Assembly: GCA_013002285.1 (NCBI GenBank)
Contig: JABDKJ010000056.1
Coordinates: 1-15,112 of the forward strand
Direction: 5' to 3'
Length of the DNA: 15,112 nt
Source of the DNA: Flavobacteriales bacterium
GTDB lineage: Bacteria; Bacteroidota; Bacteroidia; Flavobacteriales; JABDKJ01
Of this stretch, positions 12,813 to 15,112 are shown one piece after another. Position numbers and translations under genes: made by a program. How positions within the stretch are numbered: position 1 is the stretch's first letter; the number at the start of each line of letters is the position of its first letter. The notes below the pieces were generated by a model. The model made no database searches and had not been told where the DNA came from. It saw only the letters and a program-made list of their open reading frames with translations.

Positions 12813-14819
12813 CTAGTTTGATCTCATTTTTCTGACCTGAGTAACATGGGTCAGGATAGTGTTGATCAATTCCTCTTCAGAGTAAGGTTTAGTGATGTAA
12901 TCGTTCATCCCTATTTTAATGCTCTTTTCTTTTTCCCCAACTAAGGAATGCGCTGTGCAAGCAATTATCGGAATATCTAGGTGGAGTTCATTTCTGATCT
13001 TTTTTGTGGCCTCAAATCCATTCATTATCGGCATTTGAAGGTCCATAATGATGCAATCATATTCATTCTTCAATGCCATATCAAAAGCAATCTCCCCATT
13101 AACAGCAAGGTCTACTTTAGCCATATTACGTTCTAAATATGTTGTCGCTAAGATCTGATTGTACTCATTATCTTCAACAAGCAAGATGCTTATTCCATCT
13201 AAATATGAATTGATGATCTTATTGGATGTTTCAGTTGTCTTATTTTGAACCGAAGAATTTGTTCTTTGGTAAGGGATAGTGAAAAGGAATTCTGAACCTT
13301 GATCAGGAGTACTTTTGACGATAAGATCGCCATCATGTAATTCCACTAGTTTTTTTACGATGCTCAATCCAAGTCCAGTTCCACCATATTTCCTCGTAGT
13401 TGAGCTTTCGGCTTGCGTAAACCTATTGAAGATCATGTCGATCTTTTCAGGAGGAATACCGATTCCAGTATCTTTAACGCTGAATTTGATCAGGACATCA
13501 TTCCCTGTGTCTTTTTCTATGAATGCCTTTAATTCTACATTTCCTTCTGGAGTGAATTTAATTGCGTTACCCATTAAATTGAGTAAAATTTGCATTAACC
13601 TAGAAGGGTCACCGATCACTGCCTCAGGCATTTCATGGTCTATGCTCGAAGATAATTTGATCCCTTTTCCTTTTGCCGCTTGAGAATTGATCCTTAATAC
13701 GTCATCCAACACTTTTTTGACGCTAAATGACCTTTTCTCTAGCTCCAATTTGCCGCTTTCGATCTTAGAAATGTCTAGGATATTATTCACGAGCATTAAC
13801 AAATTGTCCGATGCAATAGAAACAGTCTGATTATATTTTCTTTGCGTTTCGTTAAGGTCTGTTGTTTGTAAAAGGTCGGTAAACCCAATGATCGCGTTCA
13901 GAGGAGTTCTGATCTCATGGCTCATGTTTGCCAAGAAACTATCCTTTGCTTTGACTGATCTACGTGCCATTTCATTAGCTTCTTTCAATTCTGTGATGTC
14001 ATGAGCAACAGCAAAAAGTTCACCTGTTTCAGCAACCGGTTGACAATTCCAGTGCATCCATTTCCAATTGCCATCCTGGCATTTATATCGATTGATAAAT
14101 CCAATAGTTGTAGCTCCTCTAGCAAGCTTATCCACCTCAGCTAGTGTACTAACAGCATCATCAGGATGAACAAATTCTAAAAACGGTTTGGACTTCAATT
14201 CTTCCTCAGTCCATCCTAAGATCTTCGTAAATGCCGGATTCAATTCTTTAAAGAACCCATCAGTACCAGCAATACAGAGCATGTCCAATGACATTTCAAA
14301 GAATTTGGCATACTGAGACCTTTCTTCGTTTTTTTTCCGGAGTTGGATCATTCTGATCACCGAATTAGCAATGAACTGAAGAGCGGCTTTTTGATCTTTT
14401 GTAAGTTCTTTTGGTTTTTGGTCTATAACACAAAGTGTTCCCATTGCAAGTCCATCTTCATCCAGTAATGGAGCGCCAGCATAAAATCGTATAGAGGGAT
14501 CTCCTGTAACCAATGGGTTGTCTGCAAATCTTTCGTCATTCAATGGGTCATTGACCTCTAATACGTGCTCTTCCATTATCGCATATTGACAGAAAGAAAT
14601 ATCCCTTGAGGTTTCCTTGGCGTCTAGACCTACTCTTGACTTGAACCATTGTCTATCTTCATCTACAAGGCTTATTAGACATATGGGTACATCGCAGATC
14701 TGAGCAGCTAACTTTGTGAGATCATCAAAACTCTCTTCGGGATCGGTATCAAGGATATTGTAACTGTGAAGTTTATCTATCCGTTGTTCTTCGTTTTTTG
14801 GTAAAGGGTAGTTAGTCAT
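12813..14819 (-). CDS. Soluble GAF-PAS hybrid histidine kinase with C-terminal receiver
   Basis: With the ATG at 14819 the protein has 668 residues; TTG 14825 is two codons upstream and less likely. Numbering here is from that ATG. Domains in order: GAF (about 25-160; DVPICLISLVDEDRQWFKS, FYAGAPL, MGTLCVID), PAS (168-280; DMLCIAGTDGFF, FVHPDD, AVAHDITELKE), HisKA with His301 in SHEIRTPLNAIIGF, HATPase with N-box Asn418 (NLMGNAIKFTPEG), G1 VKDTGIGIP and G2 RKYGGTGLGLSIVKKL, and a receiver (about 543-658) with Asp593 in MDLQMPIMNG and Lys644 in ITKPY. No membrane segment or signal peptide is visible, so it should sense a cytoplasmic signal. All phosphotransfer residues are present. There is no DNA-binding output and no Hpt domain in the window, so the next partner is unknown. 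An inverted repeat lies 32 bases upstream. Confidence 0.95.
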   Translation of the reverse strand: MTNYPLPKNEEQRIDKLHSYNILDTDPEESFDDLTKLAAQICDVPICLISLVDEDRQWFKSRVGLDAKETSRDISFCQYAIMEEHVLEVNDPLNDERFADNPLVTGDPSIRFYAGAPLLDEDGLAMGTLCVIDQKPKELTKDQKAALQFIANSVIRMIQLRKKNEERSQYAKFFEMSLDMLCIAGTDGFFKELNPAFTKILGWTEEELKSKPFLEFVHPDDAVSTLAEVDKLARGATTIGFINRYKCQDGNWKWMHWNCQPVAETGELFAVAHDITELKEANEMARRSVKAKDSFLANMSHEIRTPLNAIIGFTDLLQTTDLNETQRKYNQTVSIASDNLLMLVNNILDISKIESGKLELEKRSFSVKKVLDDVLRINSQAAKGKGIKLSSSIDHEMPEAVIGDPSRLMQILLNLMGNAIKFTPEGNVELKAFIEKDTGNDVLIKFSVKDTGIGIPPEKIDMIFNRFTQAESSTTRKYGGTGLGLSIVKKLVELHDGDLIVKSTPDQGSEFLFTIPYQRTNSSVQNKTTETSNKIINSYLDGISILLVEDNEYNQILATTYLERNMAKVDLAVNGEIAFDMALKNEYDCIIMDLQMPIMNGFEATKKIRNELHLDIPIIACTAHSLVGEKEKSIKIGMNDYITKPYSEEELINTILTHVTQVRKMRSN

Positions 14820-14841
14820 TTGCAATAGCTTCTTTCAACAT

Positions 14842-14849
14842 TAAAAATA
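14842..14849 (-). promoter_or_regulatory. Possible -7 element of the histidine kinase gene
   Basis: On the minus strand this reads TATTTTTA, one base off TAnnTTTG, 22 bases before the kinase ATG. It directly abuts the inverted repeat 14851-14889. No -33 motif is found at the right distance, so the call is tentative. Confidence 0.3.
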
Positions 14850-14850
14850 C

Positions 14851-14889
14851 GAATTATTAGGTGCCTTTGGCTTAATACCCTAATAATTC
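14851..14889. repeat. 11-bp inverted repeat in front of the histidine kinase
   Basis: Perfect arms GAATTATTAGG (14851-14861) and CCTAATAATTC (14879-14889) flank a 17-base spacer. On the minus strand it is followed at once by TATTTTTA, and the kinase ATG starts 32 bases on. It could be an operator at the kinase promoter, or a leader hairpin with terminator-like character. Confidence 0.5.
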
Positions 14890-15112
14890 ATTCAACTTCG
14901 TTCCCAATGAAATCTGAAAAGACGATGGCTAGGGTTACTGATCTTACGGTAATTTACGAGAGAAAGTTGTCTAAGCAAGGTAAAAAAGTCTAACGGTTGA
15001 GCGGTTGACACTTAGTTCCTGAAAGAGCGTAATGTTGTTAATGCTAAGTTCACCGACCTTTTTATATTTAAATAACAGGAAGGTTTTTTTATATAATTAA
15101 AGGGCATCCAGT

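Larger units (their letters stand above)
14820..15112. other. 293-base terminal region without a convincing gene
   Basis: This contains the kinase leader with the 11-bp inverted repeat, then AT-rich sequence. A 22-codon plus-strand frame (14925-14993, MARVTDLTVIYERKL...) and a 31-codon minus-strand frame near the right edge are present, but neither has family features. Near the right end ACCTT and AAGGT flank about 20 bases, followed by a T-run (around 15083-15092), which could be a poor terminator. The upstream neighbour of the kinase lies outside the window. Confidence 0.5.

Noticed and set aside
14925..14993. 22-codon plus-strand frame near the right end
   Set aside because: It is too short, has no recognisable sequence and no promoter match; most likely chance.
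15052..15092. Terminator with ACCTT/AAGGT arms before a T-run
   Set aside because: Only about five pairs with a spacer of about 20 bases, and no plus-strand gene to terminate; too weak to call.
1..15112. CRISPR arrays, tRNA or rRNA genes, insertion sequences and attachment sites
   Set aside because: No regularly spaced direct repeats, cloverleaf-like sequences, transposase frames or terminal inverted repeats were seen while reading both strands.

Overview
The window looks like a chromosomal segment of a marine-type Bacteroidota, most likely of the Flavobacteriales. It is AT-rich. It encodes a secreted protein ending in a type IX secretion (T9SS) type A sorting domain and carrying SprB-like repeats. 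Genes are mostly not preceded by a Shine-Dalgarno sequence, and one promoter matches the Bacteroidota -7 element TAnnTTTG exactly. No rRNA, tRNA, CRISPR array or insertion sequence was seen. The genus cannot be told from this sequence.

Layout. 1-155 is the tail of a + strand gene, closed by a strong hairpin terminator that probably serves both sides. 221-3109 (-) is a large secreted adhesin-like protein with a duplicated Fn3 + choice-of-anchor-J module. 3199-3864 (-) is a two-module VOC-fold protein, divergent from an OsmC-family protein (3930-4346, +). The OsmC gene overlaps tail to tail with nnr (4343-5851, -), the bifunctional NAD(P)HX repair enzyme. Then come a small four-helix membrane protein (5942-6379, +), an orphan Imm53-type immunity protein (6383-6691, -) and a pseudo-HD/PycTM membrane protein (6797-8065, -). 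A roughly 400-base non-coding stretch with palindromes follows. Next are a YjdI-type iron-sulfur protein (8470-8682, -), a tandem universal stress protein (8802-9599, +), a zinc-ribbon membrane protein split by a -1 frameshift (9602-10209, -), a TPR-containing membrane adenylate cyclase (10263-12566, -) and a soluble GAF-PAS hybrid histidine kinase (12813-14819, -). The last 290 bases hold no convincing gene but contain an 11-bp inverted repeat in front of the kinase.

How the genes fit together. Much of the window is about stress and signalling. OsmC (peroxide), the universal stress protein, Nnr (metabolite repair) and the Fer4_19 protein are housekeeping stress functions. The kinase and the cyclase are separate signalling inputs, one by phosphotransfer and one by a cyclic nucleotide. 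The most unusual pair is 8065-6383: a protein with the membrane effector domain of Pycsar anti-phage systems, fused to an HD domain that has lost its HD residues, followed on the same strand by an Imm53 immunity-family gene. No dedicated Pycsar cyclase or polymorphic toxin is in the window, so these are orphan components or an arrangement not recognised here. The second notable signal is the zinc-ribbon gene, whose two halves join perfectly at an A AAA AAG slippery heptamer. Start codons were re-chosen for several genes (VOC, OsmC, nnr, Fer4_19, USP, cyclase, kinase); the reasons are in each entry.
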